This document shows positions 24,993-33,099 of a stretch of DNA of 59,939 nucleotides, one piece after another. Source of the DNA: Actinomycetota bacterium (GTDB lineage: Bacteria > Actinomycetota > Thermoleophilia > Miltoncostaeales > Miltoncostaeaceae); contig JACJWX010000016.1 in NCBI GenBank assembly GCA_020636905.1, positions 1-59,939 of the forward strand. Reading direction: 5' to 3'. Each line of letters starts with the position of its first letter. Positions within the stretch are counted from its first letter, which is position 1. The position numbers and the translations under genes were made by a program. Below the pieces are notes generated by a model that did no database searches, was not told the origin of the DNA, and saw only the letters and a list, made by a program, of their open reading frames with translations.

Positions 24993-26497
24993 CACCAGTC
25001 CTCCTGGCTCGCGGCGACCTCGATTGCCTGCAGCATGCCACGCGCCTTGTTCCGCGCTTCCTGGTACTCCACCGACGGGACCGAATCGGCGACGATTCCG
25101 GCGCCCGCTTGCACGTGCACAAGCCCGTCCGCGCAAAGGGCGGTCCGGATGGTGATGCAGGTGTCCATGTCGCCGTCGAAACCGATGAAGCCGACCGCCC
25201 CTCCGTAGGTTCCGCGCGCCGTCGGTTCCATCTCGTCGATGATCTCCATGGCGCGGACCTTGGGCGCCCCGGAGAGCGTGCCCGCCGGGAACACCGCCCG
25301 GAGGGCGTCCGCGGCGTTCGTGCCCTCGCGGAGTTCGCCGCAAACCGATGACTCGATGTGCATCACGTGGCTGTAGCGCTCGACCGACATGAGGTCGCTG
25401 ACGCGGACCGTCCCGGTGCGCGAGACGCGCCCGATGTCGTTGCGCCCCAGGTCGACGAGCATCACGTGTTCCGCCCGCTCCTTGGGGTCCGCGACGAGTT
25501 CCTCGGCCAGCCGGCGGTCCTCCTCGTCGGTTTCGCCGCGGGGGCGGGTGCCCGCGATGGGGCGGGTGGCGACGGTGGATCCCTCGACCTTCACCAGCAG
25601 CTCGGGGGAGCTCCCGGCGAGCGAGACCTCCGGGAATGCGAGGAAGAACATGTACGGACTCGGATTCACCGCCCGCAGTCCCCGGAAGATGGCGAAGGGG
25701 TCGAGTGTGGTCTCGGCCGTGAAGCGCAGCGACGGAACCACCTGAAAGACGTCACCGGCGAAGACGTACTCGCGGCAGCGCTCGACGACGTCCTCGTACT
25801 CGGCCTGCGTGAGCGTGCCGACGACCTCGCCGACGCTCCCCGGGGCCTCGTTGACCGAACGCGGGATGGGCCCCATCAGCTCGTCCTTCAGGGCCTCGAT
25901 CTTCTCGACCGCGGCGTCGAACGCGGCGTCGACGTCGCCCTCGAGCGCACAGGGCACCGTGACGGTGATGGTCCGGTCGAGGTGGTCGAAGGTCACGATC
26001 GGGCCGGTCAGCATCATGAGGAGATCCGGCACGCCGAGTGCATCCGGAGGCCGGTTCGGCAAATGTTCGGTGGTGCGCACGAGGTCGTAGCCGAAGTACC
26101 CCACCGCACCGCCGAGAAACGGCGGTACCCGGCCGGGCGGGCGCACCATGCCCACCCCGTCGACGACCCGCTGCACCGAGCCGAAGGGATCGGCGGCGTC
26201 GAGTTCGTCGACCCGGCCGTCGTTCCAGGTGCAGGTCATCCGGCCGTCCTTCGACCGGAGCACGGCTTCGGGACGCCCCCCGAGCATCGAATGACGGCCC
26301 AGCCGCCCCTGTTCCGCCGATTCGAGGAGGAACGCGGGTTCGTCGTCCCGCAGCTTCAGGTACGCGCCGACCGGGGTCTCGCAGTCCGCGATCCAGGTGT
26401 GCGACACCGGCACCCGGCGCCCCTCACCGACGAGCTCGTGCACCGCGTCGCGCGTCGGGTACACCAGCGTCTCGAGAGGATGGCGTCCGGCACTCAC
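24992..26497 (-). CDS. trpE: Anthranilate synthase component I
   Basis: This 501-residue chorismate-utilising enzyme makes anthranilate. The N-terminal domain carries PVGAYLKLRDDEPAFLLES, where a tryptophan feedback site is expected (the canonical LLES is present). The C-terminal chorismate-binding domain has FAGDVFQVVPSLRF, PSPYMFFLAFPE, PIAGTRPRGETDEED, LVDLGRNDIGRV and GTLSGAPKVRAMEIIDEME. The GTG start at 26497 overlaps the hisIE stop (GTGA), which makes this the reliable start. The LLES element implies feedback inhibition by tryptophan, as in related enzymes. Confidence 0.93.
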   Translation of the reverse strand: MSAGRHPLETLVYPTRDAVHELVGEGRRVPVSHTWIADCETPVGAYLKLRDDEPAFLLESAEQGRLGRHSMLGGRPEAVLRSKDGRMTCTWNDGRVDELDAADPFGSVQRVVDGVGMVRPPGRVPPFLGGAVGYFGYDLVRTTEHLPNRPPDALGVPDLLMMLTGPIVTFDHLDRTITVTVPCALEGDVDAAFDAAVEKIEALKDELMGPIPRSVNEAPGSVGEVVGTLTQAEYEDVVERCREYVFAGDVFQVVPSLRFTAETTLDPFAIFRGLRAVNPSPYMFFLAFPEVSLAGSSPELLVKVEGSTVATRPIAGTRPRGETDEEDRRLAEELVADPKERAEHVMLVDLGRNDIGRVSRTGTVRVSDLMSVERYSHVMHIESSVCGELREGTNAADALRAVFPAGTLSGAPKVRAMEIIDEMEPTARGTYGGAVGFIGFDGDMDTCITIRTALCADGLVHVQAGAGIVADSVPSVEYQEARNKARGMLQAIEVAASQEDW

Positions 26498-27141
26498 CTC
26501 GGCCCCGCCCGCCGGGCGAGTTCCGCCGCGACCTCGTGCTGATTCACGCCCACGGCCTGCCACAGCACCGCCAGGTGGTAGAGCAGGTCGGCGCTCTCGT
26601 AGACCGCCTGATCGTGTTCGTCGCCCTTGGCCGCCAGCACCACCTCGGTGGCTTCCTCACCCACCTTCTTGCAGACGGTGTCGATGCCCTTGGCCAGGAG
26701 CCGGGCGGTGTAGGACGATTCGGGGTCGGCGTCGGCCGCGCGCGCGGCGATGACCTTGACCAGATCGTCCAGCGCGTTGAACGCCAGTGACGGTTCACCG
26801 GACAGGGTCTCGAAGAAGCACGTGGGCTCACCGGTGTGACACGCCGGTCCGGCGGGTTCAACCTGCACGACGAGCGCATCGCCATCGCAGTCGAGCTGGA
26901 TGGACGTGACGCGCTGGGTGTTCCCCGAGGTCGCGCCCTTGTGCCACAGCTCGCCCCGCGAGCGGCTCCAGAACCACGTCTCGCCGGTGGCGAGCGTCCG
27001 GAGCAGCGACTCCCGGTTCATGTAGGCCAGCGTCAGCACACGTCCGCTGTCGGCGTGCTGGACGATCGCGGGAACCAGACCGTCAGCGTCGAAGCGAACC
27101 TTCGCGAGCGCTGCGTCAGCGGCCGCAGCATCGGGGCTCAC
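26494..27141 (-). CDS. hisIE: Bifunctional phosphoribosyl-AMP cyclohydrolase/phosphoribosyl-ATP pyrophosphatase
   Basis: This 215-residue fusion catalyses steps two and three of histidine synthesis. The HisI half (residues 1-115) shows TLAYMNRESL, TWFWSRSRGELWHKGATSGN, QLDCDGDALVV and CHTGEPTCFF, with the zinc and Mg ligands retained. The HisE half (about 120-205) shows SYTARLLAKGIDTVCKKVGE and EATEVVLAAKG. GTG 27141 overlaps the deoC stop; its own stop overlaps the trpE start. Its position ahead of trpE instead of in a his operon is unusual. PRPP use and amino-acid demand link the two pathways, but the reason for the grouping is unknown. Confidence 0.92.
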   Translation of the reverse strand: MSPDAAAADAALAKVRFDADGLVPAIVQHADSGRVLTLAYMNRESLLRTLATGETWFWSRSRGELWHKGATSGNTQRVTSIQLDCDGDALVVQVEPAGPACHTGEPTCFFETLSGEPSLAFNALDDLVKVIAARAADADPESSYTARLLAKGIDTVCKKVGEEATEVVLAAKGDEHDQAVYESADLLYHLAVLWQAVGVNQHEVAAELARRAGPR

Positions 27142-27842
27142 TTCTTCGCCCCCTCCTCGGCGGCAAGGAGTTCCTGGATGACCTCGACGGCCCGTTCACT
27201 CCCCACGCGGGCGGCACCGGCCGAGATCATGGCCTGCACCTCCTCGAGTGTGTCGACGCCACCCGCGGCCTGGACGCCGACACCTTCCGGGAGCGCGTCA
27301 CGCATGACCTCCACCGCCTCGGTGGTGGCCCGACGCCCTTCGAGCCCCGTCGAGGTGACCGCGAAGTCCGCGCCGGCGTCGTCGACGATCTTGCAGGCCA
27401 GCCGGGTGAGCTTGTCGTCGAGCAGCGGAGATTCGATGATGACCTTCACGATGACGTCACCGCGCGCACTGTTGGCCGCCCGGGAGCGAACCGCGCGGAC
27501 CACCCGGACCAGCTCGTCGCGAGCCAGTGTGAACTCGCCGCTCCGCATGGCGTTGACGTTCATGACGACGTCGATCTCGTTGGCGCCGTCGGACACCGCG
27601 GCCTCGGCCGCGCGCACGTTGGCCGCGCCGCCGGTGCCGTCGGGATACCCGATGGCCGCGCAGGCCTTGACGTCGCTCCCTCGCAGCCGATCGGCGATGT
27701 CGCCGACGAACTGCGGGTACGAACAGAGCGCCGCGAAGTGAAACTCCACCGCGCGCTCACACGCCGTCTCGATGTCCTCGGCTGCGGTGCCCGGGTTCAG
27801 GACGGTCAGGTCGAGGGTCTTCGAGAGATCTTCGGCTCGCAT
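27138..27842 (-). CDS. deoC: Deoxyribose-phosphate aldolase
   Basis: This 234-residue class I aldolase cleaves 2-deoxyribose-5-phosphate to glyceraldehyde-3-phosphate and acetaldehyde. Features are SKTLDLTVLNPGTAAEDIE, ALCSYPQFV, AAIGYPDGTGGAANVRAAE, GANEIDVVMNV, VKVIIESPLLDD (Schiff-base Lys), DFAVTSTGLEGRRAT and GVQAAGGVDTLEE. In typical DeoC the segment before the third motif reads KTSTGF; here it is VTSTGL, so the usual second active-site lysine is not present and activity should be checked. ATG 27842 follows AGCAGGTG. It is the first gene of the trp-his operon. Confidence 0.86.
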   Translation of the reverse strand: MRAEDLSKTLDLTVLNPGTAAEDIETACERAVEFHFAALCSYPQFVGDIADRLRGSDVKACAAIGYPDGTGGAANVRAAEAAVSDGANEIDVVMNVNAMRSGEFTLARDELVRVVRAVRSRAANSARGDVIVKVIIESPLLDDKLTRLACKIVDDAGADFAVTSTGLEGRRATTEAVEVMRDALPEGVGVQAAGGVDTLEEVQAMISAGAARVGSERAVEVIQELLAAEEGAKK

Positions 27843-27869
27843 CACACCTGCTGCGCTGACATTCCGACC

Positions 27870-27875
27870 AGTATA
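27870..27875 (-). promoter_or_regulatory. Candidate -10 box for deoC-hisIE-trp operon
   Basis: TATACT on the minus strand, within GGGTATACTGG, lies 28 bases upstream of the deoC start. No good -35 box is seen. The same TATACTGG string precedes leuS and tRNA-Ala in this window. Confidence 0.45.
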
Positions 27876-27897
27876 CCCAGCACACCAGGCGGGCTCC

Positions 27898-28746
27898 GTG
27901 CCTGAGCTGCCCGAGCTCCAGGCCGTCGCGGAGGGCCTCACCACGGCGCTCGCCGGAATCGAGATCGTCGGCGTCACGGTCGATTCACCGGCGGTCCTGA
28001 CGAGTGCCGATCCGCCGCTCGAGGCGCTGGTCGGACGCCACATCCGGGGTGTCGAACGGCGCGGGAAGCATCTGCTGGTTGACGCCGACGGCCTCACCCT
28101 GGTGGTGCACCTCATGTCCGCCGGACGGATCGGGCTCGCCGAACGCACCGGCCGGCGCCCGTCTCGGTGGGTGTCGCTACGGCTCCATCTCGCCGGAGAC
28201 CTCGACCTGCGCCTGCGTGAACGAAGCACGCGTCGACGGGCCCGCGTCACGCTGCTGCGGAGCGACCGGCTGGACACCCATCCGCACCTCGCCCGGCTCG
28301 GCCCCGACCCCATGGGTCTCGCACCCGAGGTGTGGCGCGAGCGGCTCGCGACGCCGCCGGGCGTGCTCCACACGGCACTGCGCCAGGGCCGGCGAGTGGC
28401 GGGTATCGGCCGGTGCTACGCCAGCGAGATCATGTGGGCCGCGCGGCTCGCCCCGCTCATGCGCACCGCGTCGCTTGACGATGCGTCATGTGAACGACTC
28501 GCCGCGGCCGCGGACCTGGTGCTGGGGAGGGCGCTCGAACGCGCGCGCACCCACATCACCACCGACCTTCCCGACCGCGAGAAACGCCTCACCGTCGTTC
28601 ATGGCCACTACGGCGAACCCTGTGTACGGTGCGGTTCGGTCCTCGCCCGGATCGGTTTCAACGACTACGAACTCGTCTATTGCCCGCAATGCCAGACCAA
28701 CGGCCGCCGCTACGCCGACCGCCACATGAGCCGGTTGCTGCGGTGA
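27898..28746 (+). CDS. mutM: Formamidopyrimidine-DNA glycosylase family protein (Fpg/Nei)
   Basis: This 282-residue base-excision repair enzyme begins PELPELQAVAEGL after the initiator GTG. It exposes the catalytic Pro and the two glutamates, with the conserved lysine in GVERRGKHLL (about residue 58). The central H2TH region contains RQGRRVAGIGRCYASEIMW. The C-terminal zinc finger is CVRCGSVLARIGFNDYELV then YCPQCQTNG. It excises oxidised bases and cleaves the abasic site. It could be a Nei-like member, because PELPELQ differs from the commoner PELPEVE. It is divergent from deoC and overlaps the protease gene by one base. Confidence 0.85.
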   Translation: MPELPELQAVAEGLTTALAGIEIVGVTVDSPAVLTSADPPLEALVGRHIRGVERRGKHLLVDADGLTLVVHLMSAGRIGLAERTGRRPSRWVSLRLHLAGDLDLRLRERSTRRRARVTLLRSDRLDTHPHLARLGPDPMGLAPEVWRERLATPPGVLHTALRQGRRVAGIGRCYASEIMWAARLAPLMRTASLDDASCERLAAAADLVLGRALERARTHITTDLPDREKRLTVVHGHYGEPCVRCGSVLARIGFNDYELVYCPQCQTNGRRYADRHMSRLLR

Positions 28747-29537
28747 TGCGCCGGACCGGCCGACCGGCCCTCATCGCGATCGGCGCCCTGCTGGCAGTCG
28801 TCCCCATGGCCAGCGCCACCTATGGTGGACACGTCGTCGGCCGCAGCACGGCAATGTCGCTGGCCTACTACACGGTTGCCGAAAACGGCCTGATCTCGGA
28901 GTGCAGCGGCGCGATGGTGGCGCGCACCAAGATCGTCACCGCCGCCCACTGCGTGCGGCCAGAGGTGCAGGGACGCAGGGTCGCCGTCGTGGGACGGCGG
29001 GCCCGGATCGGGAACCCGGGGCCCGGATCCCGCACGGCGCGAATCATTCGCGTGGCCGTTCACCCGAAGTACCGCCCGCTGGTCCCGCAGGCCGGCTTCG
29101 ATCTGGCGGTGCTCACCCTCAACCGCCCGGTCGGGTCGCCGATCGAGGTGGCTGAACCGAAAGACGAAGCGGCCCTGGATCGGGTCGGCGCGACCGCGGT
29201 GTTCAGCGGTTTCGGAGTGACGCCGAGCGACCAGGGGTGGCGTCCGCGCCCGGCGCGCGCCGTGAGCCTCGAGGTGCTTCCCCCCTACAACTGCGTCCTG
29301 CCCTCACGGATCCGCGGCTTCGCCAGAAACCAGCTGTGCGCGGCGTCGCCCGGGCGCGGTATCTGCTCGGGGGACAGCGGGGGCCCGCTGACCGTCCGGA
29401 TCGACGGCCGCCGGCGGCTCGTGGGCGTGGCGACGCTCGCACTGGAGGAGGTCCCGTGTCGCAGCGTCGTCGGCATGTTCACGCGGGTCACCGCCGTGCG
29501 CCAGTGGGTGCAGCGCCAGGTCGGACGCGCGAGGTAG
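28746..29537 (+). CDS. Secreted trypsin-like serine protease (S1)
   Basis: This 263-residue protein has a signal peptide (RPALIAIGALLAVVPMASA) and a chymotrypsin-fold domain with the full catalytic triad: VTAAHCVRPE (His), GFDLAVLTLNRPV (Asp) and GICSGDSGGPLTV (Ser). Cysteine pairs (ECSG/AHC, CVLP/LCAA, ICSG/PCRS) fit the usual disulfides. The region before the serine does not define a clear trypsin-type specificity. ATG 28746 shares its A with the mutM stop (TGATG); an in-frame GTG sits one codon earlier. Coupling to a DNA glycosylase looks incidental. A MITE-like element begins 7 bases after the stop. Confidence 0.83.
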   Translation: MRRTGRPALIAIGALLAVVPMASATYGGHVVGRSTAMSLAYYTVAENGLISECSGAMVARTKIVTAAHCVRPEVQGRRVAVVGRRARIGNPGPGSRTARIIRVAVHPKYRPLVPQAGFDLAVLTLNRPVGSPIEVAEPKDEAALDRVGATAVFSGFGVTPSDQGWRPRPARAVSLEVLPPYNCVLPSRIRGFARNQLCAASPGRGICSGDSGGPLTVRIDGRRRLVGVATLALEEVPCRSVVGMFTRVTAVRQWVQRQVGRAR

Positions 29538-29543
29538 CTCCGA

Positions 29544-29712
29544 CTAGGAGCCTGTCAAAGAAGTCGGCCGGGAGTCCGGCGGCTGCATGGCGGCACGCTG
29601 GGGCGTTGTCGAGAACCTGGATACCGTAAGTATCCAGAACCGTCTCCTCCTTCCAGCGCTTGCCATTCGCTCGCCGGCCACGCAGCCGCCACGTTCTTTG
29701 ACAGGCTCCTAG
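29544..29712. mobile_element. MITE-like inverted-repeat element 2 (169 bp)
   Basis: The terminal repeats are perfect over 19 bases: CTAGGAGCCTGTCAAAGAA at 29544-29562 and its complement at 29694-29712. A second inverted pair GGCGGCTGC/GCAGCCGCC lies inside, and the centre (29617-29637) is a perfect 8-base hairpin CTGGATAC with a 5-base loop. Size, nested hairpins and the CTAG ends parallel element 1, although the sequences differ. CTAG with a duplicated TA is the IS630-type target. It lies between the convergent protease and era genes, and its right end forms the era TAG stop. The minus strand has an open frame through the element without a recognisable domain. Confidence 0.7.
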
Positions 29713-30593
29713 AGGCCGAGACGGTCGAGCATCGACTCGTCGCGACGCCACTTCGGGCGCACCTTGATCATCAGGTCCAGGTGGACCTCCTCACCCCAGG
29801 CGGCCCCCAGGGCGCGACGGGCGCTCGACCCGATGTCGCGGATCATCTGGCCGCCCTTGCCGACCAGGATCCCTTTCTGCGACTCGGTCTCCACGAGCAT
29901 CACCGCCTGCACGCGGATCCCCGACCTGGCGGGCGTGATCTCCTCGATCTGGACCGCGAGGGCGTGCGGCACCTCCTGTCGGACCCTGACGAGCGCGGCC
30001 TCCCGGACGAGTTCCTCGGCCAGCTCTTCCTGCGTCTGGTGAGTGGTCATTCCGGGCGGGAAGAACGCCGGCCCCTCGGGCAACAGCCGGGGGAGGTCGT
30101 CCCGCAGGGCGTCCAGGCCGTCTCCCGTGAGCGCGCTCATCGGGTGAACGGCCAGCACCTCGGGCAGCAACGGGCTGATGGTGGTGATGGCGCGGGCGAT
30201 CTGCTCGGGCGATGCCTCGTCCACCTTGTTCACCACGACGATGCTCGGGATCCCCGCCGCGCGCACGCGCTCGGCGATGAACCGGTCGCCGCTTCCGACC
30301 GCTTCCGAGGCGTTCACCATCACCAGCGCCGCGTCGCAGTCGCTGAGCGTCTCGTCCACGGTGGCCTGCATCCGTTTGGTGAGCTGGTCTCGCGGGGTCT
30401 GGAACCCCGGGATGTCGAGCAGCACGGCCTGCCAGTCCCCACCGTGAACGGCCATGGCGAGACGGCGACGGGTGGTCTGGGGCCGGGGCGAAACGGCCGC
30501 GACGTGCTGGCCCGTGAGCGCGTTGGCGAGCGTCGACTTGCCGACGTTCGGACGGCCGGCCAGCGCCACCATCCCCGATCGGTGGGCGCTCAT
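29709..30593 (-). CDS. era: GTPase Era
   Basis: This 294-residue ribosome-assembly GTPase acts on 16S rRNA. G1 is ALAGRPNVGKSTLANAL; the switch region is SPRPQTTRRR; G3 is DIPG; G4 is VVNKVDEA. The C-terminal KH domain has VETESQKGILVGKGGQMIRDIG followed by HLDLMIKV. ATG 30593 overlaps the upstream gene's stop (ATGA). The C-terminal RRDESMLDRLGL is the normal family end, so nothing is missing even though the TAG stop is supplied by MITE-like element 2. It is the last gene of the minus-strand cluster beginning with rsmE. Confidence 0.93.
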   Translation of the reverse strand: MSAHRSGMVALAGRPNVGKSTLANALTGQHVAAVSPRPQTTRRRLAMAVHGGDWQAVLLDIPGFQTPRDQLTKRMQATVDETLSDCDAALVMVNASEAVGSGDRFIAERVRAAGIPSIVVVNKVDEASPEQIARAITTISPLLPEVLAVHPMSALTGDGLDALRDDLPRLLPEGPAFFPPGMTTHQTQEELAEELVREAALVRVRQEVPHALAVQIEEITPARSGIRVQAVMLVETESQKGILVGKGGQMIRDIGSSARRALGAAWGEEVHLDLMIKVRPKWRRDESMLDRLGL

Positions 30594-31390
30594 CCCCACA
30601 CCTGGAAGACGAGGATGGTGATGCAGGTGCCGAAGACCGCTCCCGCGATGGTCTCCATCCCCGAATGGATTCCGCCCTCGACCCGGGACTGGGCGACCAG
30701 CATGGCCATGAAGAACGCGAGCATCGAGATCAGGGTGGCATGGCGCAGTGGCTCGGCGATGATGCTGATGGCGGCCCACGCCGAGAAGGCGGCGGCGGCA
30801 TGTCCGGACGGCCACCCGCCGCGGAGCGCGGTGCCGCGACCGGTCACCGACTTCACGGCGACCGAGGCGACGATCGTCAGGATCATGGCGCCCAGCACGA
30901 GCGGAACCGGCGTGTCGCGGACCCCGTCGACGACGGTCCGGCGTGGGTCGGTGAGTGCCTCGTAGAACACCAGGTAGGCGACGATCGATGCGTTGGTCGC
31001 GGCCACGAGGACCGCGCCGGCCGCCACGTCCTTCGCCACCTTCACCAGCGGGTGGTATTCGGTCACCACCGCGTCCACGGCCGCTTCGATGGCCGTGTTG
31101 AACATCTCGGCGATGATGACGAGGCTCGACGCCACGACGATGGCCAGCAGTTCCAGGCGCGTGACGTTCAGGGTGAGCGCGAGGATGACCGCGGTGGCCG
31201 TCGCCACCGCGTGGACCCGCATGTTCCGCTGTGTCCGGAACGCGTAGACGATCCCCTCGAACGCCCACGTCATGGACCAGCGCAGCGACCCCTGTTCCGG
31301 CAGGGCGGGCGCCCGGCGGCGCCGCAGCACCCGCTGGGCCCGCTCACGCCACCCGCGCCGCCGCGGACCGGTCGGGCGAACCGTGGTCAC
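30590..31390 (-). CDS. dgkA: Fused undecaprenol/diacylglycerol kinase-PAP2 phosphatase
   Basis: This 266-residue membrane protein joins two domains. The first (about 35-135) is DgkA-like: FEGIVYAFRTQRNMRVH, VIIAEMFNTAIEAAVDAVV with the signature ExxNTAIE, and VKVAKDVAAGAVLV. The second (about 150-266) is PAP2-like with GWPSGHAAAAFSAW and AQSRVEGGIHSGMETIAG. The pair of activities could phosphorylate and dephosphorylate undecaprenol or diacylglycerol for wall or lipid recycling. GTG 31390 overlaps the ybeY stop (GTGA), and its stop overlaps era. DgkA-PAP2 fusions occur next to ybeY and era in several lineages. Confidence 0.85.
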   Translation of the reverse strand: MTTVRPTGPRRRGWRERAQRVLRRRRAPALPEQGSLRWSMTWAFEGIVYAFRTQRNMRVHAVATATAVILALTLNVTRLELLAIVVASSLVIIAEMFNTAIEAAVDAVVTEYHPLVKVAKDVAAGAVLVAATNASIVAYLVFYEALTDPRRTVVDGVRDTPVPLVLGAMILTIVASVAVKSVTGRGTALRGGWPSGHAAAAFSAWAAISIIAEPLRHATLISMLAFFMAMLVAQSRVEGGIHSGMETIAGAVFGTCITILVFQVWG

Positions 31391-31794
31391 GCTCGCGCCT
31401 CCAGCCGAGCAACCAACTGATCCTGGAGGTCGAGCATCTCGCCGTCGTCGGTTTCGTGATCGAACCCCAGCAGGTGCAGGGTGCCGTGGATCGCGAGGGT
31501 CGGCAGCGGATCGGTTGCCGCCTCGGGGCAGATCAGCACATCGCCCAGTTCGGCGGGCGGCCCGTCCTCCGGCCAGCCGTCGCGGACGACCGGACCATCG
31601 ACGGGGAACGACAACACGTCGGTGGGCGTCGGCTTTCCCCGGTGCTCGGCATTGACCTCGGCCATGTGCTCCGGGGTGACGACCATGACCGCCATCGTGG
31701 CCCGCTCGACGCCGAAGTGACCGCACACCAGCAGCGCGGCGTCGCGCAGCGATGCGACCAGCGGTTCGGGGGCTTCGACCTCCACCTCAGTCAT
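31387..31794 (-). CDS. ybeY: rRNA maturation endoribonuclease YbeY
   Basis: This 135-residue metal-dependent RNase of 16S rRNA 3' processing and ribosome quality control has the zinc motif HGTLHLLGFDHETDDGE (HxxxHxxxxxH) near the C-terminus, preceded by TDVLSFPVDG and LGDVLICPE. ATG 31794 overlaps the phoH end by 8 bases. The phoH-ybeY-dgkA-era order is widely conserved and supports the call. No anomalies seen. Confidence 0.92.
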   Translation of the reverse strand: MTEVEVEAPEPLVASLRDAALLVCGHFGVERATMAVMVVTPEHMAEVNAEHRGKPTPTDVLSFPVDGPVVRDGWPEDGPPAELGDVLICPEAATDPLPTLAIHGTLHLLGFDHETDDGEMLDLQDQLVARLEARA

Positions 31795-32746
31795 CCGGCG
31801 TGGCCTCGGGTTGGTCGGCCAGGGCATACGCGTCGACGATCCGCTGCACCAATCGGTGGCGCACGACGTCGCGACGATCCAGGTCCATGAACGCGATGTC
31901 CTCGACGCCCTCGAGCACGTCGCGCACCACCACCAGGCCGGGTCGACGGTCCCTGGGCAGGTCGACCTGCGTGACGTCGCCCGTCACGACCATGCGGGAC
32001 CCGAAGCCGAGCCGCGTGAGGAACATCCGCATCTGCTCGGCGGTGGTGTTCTGGGCCTCGTCGAGGATGATGAAGCTGTCGTTCAGCGTCCGCCCCCGCA
32101 TGAACGCCAGCGGCGCGATCTCGATCTGCCCGCGGGCCAGGAGCGTTTCGACGCGGTCGGCGTCGAGCATGTCCTGGAGGGCGTCGAACAGCGGGCGAAG
32201 GTAGGGATCGACCTTCTGGGCGAGATCGCCGGGCAGGAACCCGAGTCGCTCGCCGGCTTCCACGGCCGGACGCGTCAGGATGATCCGGCCGACCTCACGC
32301 CGGGTGAGCGCCGCGACCGCGAGGGCGACGGCGAGGTAGGTCTTGCCGGTGCCGGCGGGGCCGATCGCGAATGTGATGGTGTGGTTCCGGATGGCCTCGA
32401 CGTACGCCTTCTGGCCGCCGGTCCGGGGCGTGACCTGCCGATGCCGGTGACGCAGGATGACGTCGTCCAGCATGTCCGAGACCGGCTGCTCGGCCTCGAC
32501 CGCGCTCACCACCGCCTCGGCCAGTCCCTCGCCGATCTCACGACCGTCCATCACCCGATCCGAGACCTCCTGCAGCGCACGCGCGGCGGCGTCGATGCGC
32601 AGCTCGTCGCCGGTGAGCACGACCCGGTTGCCCCGCAGCCCGATCGTCATCCCGAGGCGGGACTCGAGCATGCGCAGGTCCCGGTCCTGTTCACCGGCCA
32701 GCGCGACCGCGACCGGATCGGCGAGTTCGAGGCGTCGTTCGGCCAT
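31787..32746 (-). CDS. phoH: PhoH-family ATPase
   Basis: This 319-residue PhoH-like protein has an N-terminal KH-like region (about 1-90) and a P-loop ATPase domain with ITFAIGPAGTGKTYLAVALA (Walker A), RRGR-like RIILTRPAVEAGERLGFLPG and FIILDEAQNTTAEQMRMFLT (Walker B). GSRMVVTGDVTQVDLP follows. PhoH proteins are RNA-linked ATPases whose precise job is unsettled. The neighbours ybeY and era suggest rRNA maturation. ATG 32746 follows the HIT gene by 8 bases. Confidence 0.92.
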   Translation of the reverse strand: MAERRLELADPVAVALAGEQDRDLRMLESRLGMTIGLRGNRVVLTGDELRIDAAARALQEVSDRVMDGREIGEGLAEAVVSAVEAEQPVSDMLDDVILRHRHRQVTPRTGGQKAYVEAIRNHTITFAIGPAGTGKTYLAVALAVAALTRREVGRIILTRPAVEAGERLGFLPGDLAQKVDPYLRPLFDALQDMLDADRVETLLARGQIEIAPLAFMRGRTLNDSFIILDEAQNTTAEQMRMFLTRLGFGSRMVVTGDVTQVDLPRDRRPGLVVVRDVLEGVEDIAFMDLDRRDVVRHRLVQRIVDAYALADQPEATPDD

Positions 32747-32754
32747 CGTGTCCC

Positions 32755-33096
32755 CTACATCGATTCCGAGAGGAGGTCGCCACCCAGGATGTGCCAGTGC
32801 ATGTGGTGGACCGCCTGGCGCGCATCGTCACCATGATTGGTGGCCACCCGGTACCCGGAGTTGTCGAGCCCCAGGATCGTCGCCGTCTCCGCGATGAACA
32901 CCGGCATCTCCTGGCGCGCCTCGGCCGACAGCGCCGCGGACTCGGTGATCGAGGCCACATGCTGGACGGGGATGACCAGTACGTGGATGGGCGCCTTGGG
33001 CGAGATGTCCCTGAACGCCACGAAGCGATCCGTGCGATGCACCACCTCGGCGGGAATCTCGCCTCCGACGATCTTGCAGAAGATGCAGTCACTCAT
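32755..33096 (-). CDS. hinT: HIT-family nucleotide hydrolase (HinT-like)
   Basis: This 113-residue histidine-triad protein shows DCIFCKIVGGEIPAEVVHRTD (with the CxxC zinc pair), ISPKAPIHVLVIPVQHVAS and the catalytic triad region HHMHWHILGG near the C-terminus. HinT-type enzymes hydrolyse aminoacyl- or phosphoramidate-linked AMP. It lies between rsmE (3-base gap) and phoH, a common arrangement. Length and motifs are complete. Confidence 0.9.
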   Translation of the reverse strand: MSDCIFCKIVGGEIPAEVVHRTDRFVAFRDISPKAPIHVLVIPVQHVASITESAALSAEARQEMPVFIAETATILGLDNSGYRVATNHGDDARQAVHHMHWHILGGDLLSESM

Positions 33097-33099
33097 TCG

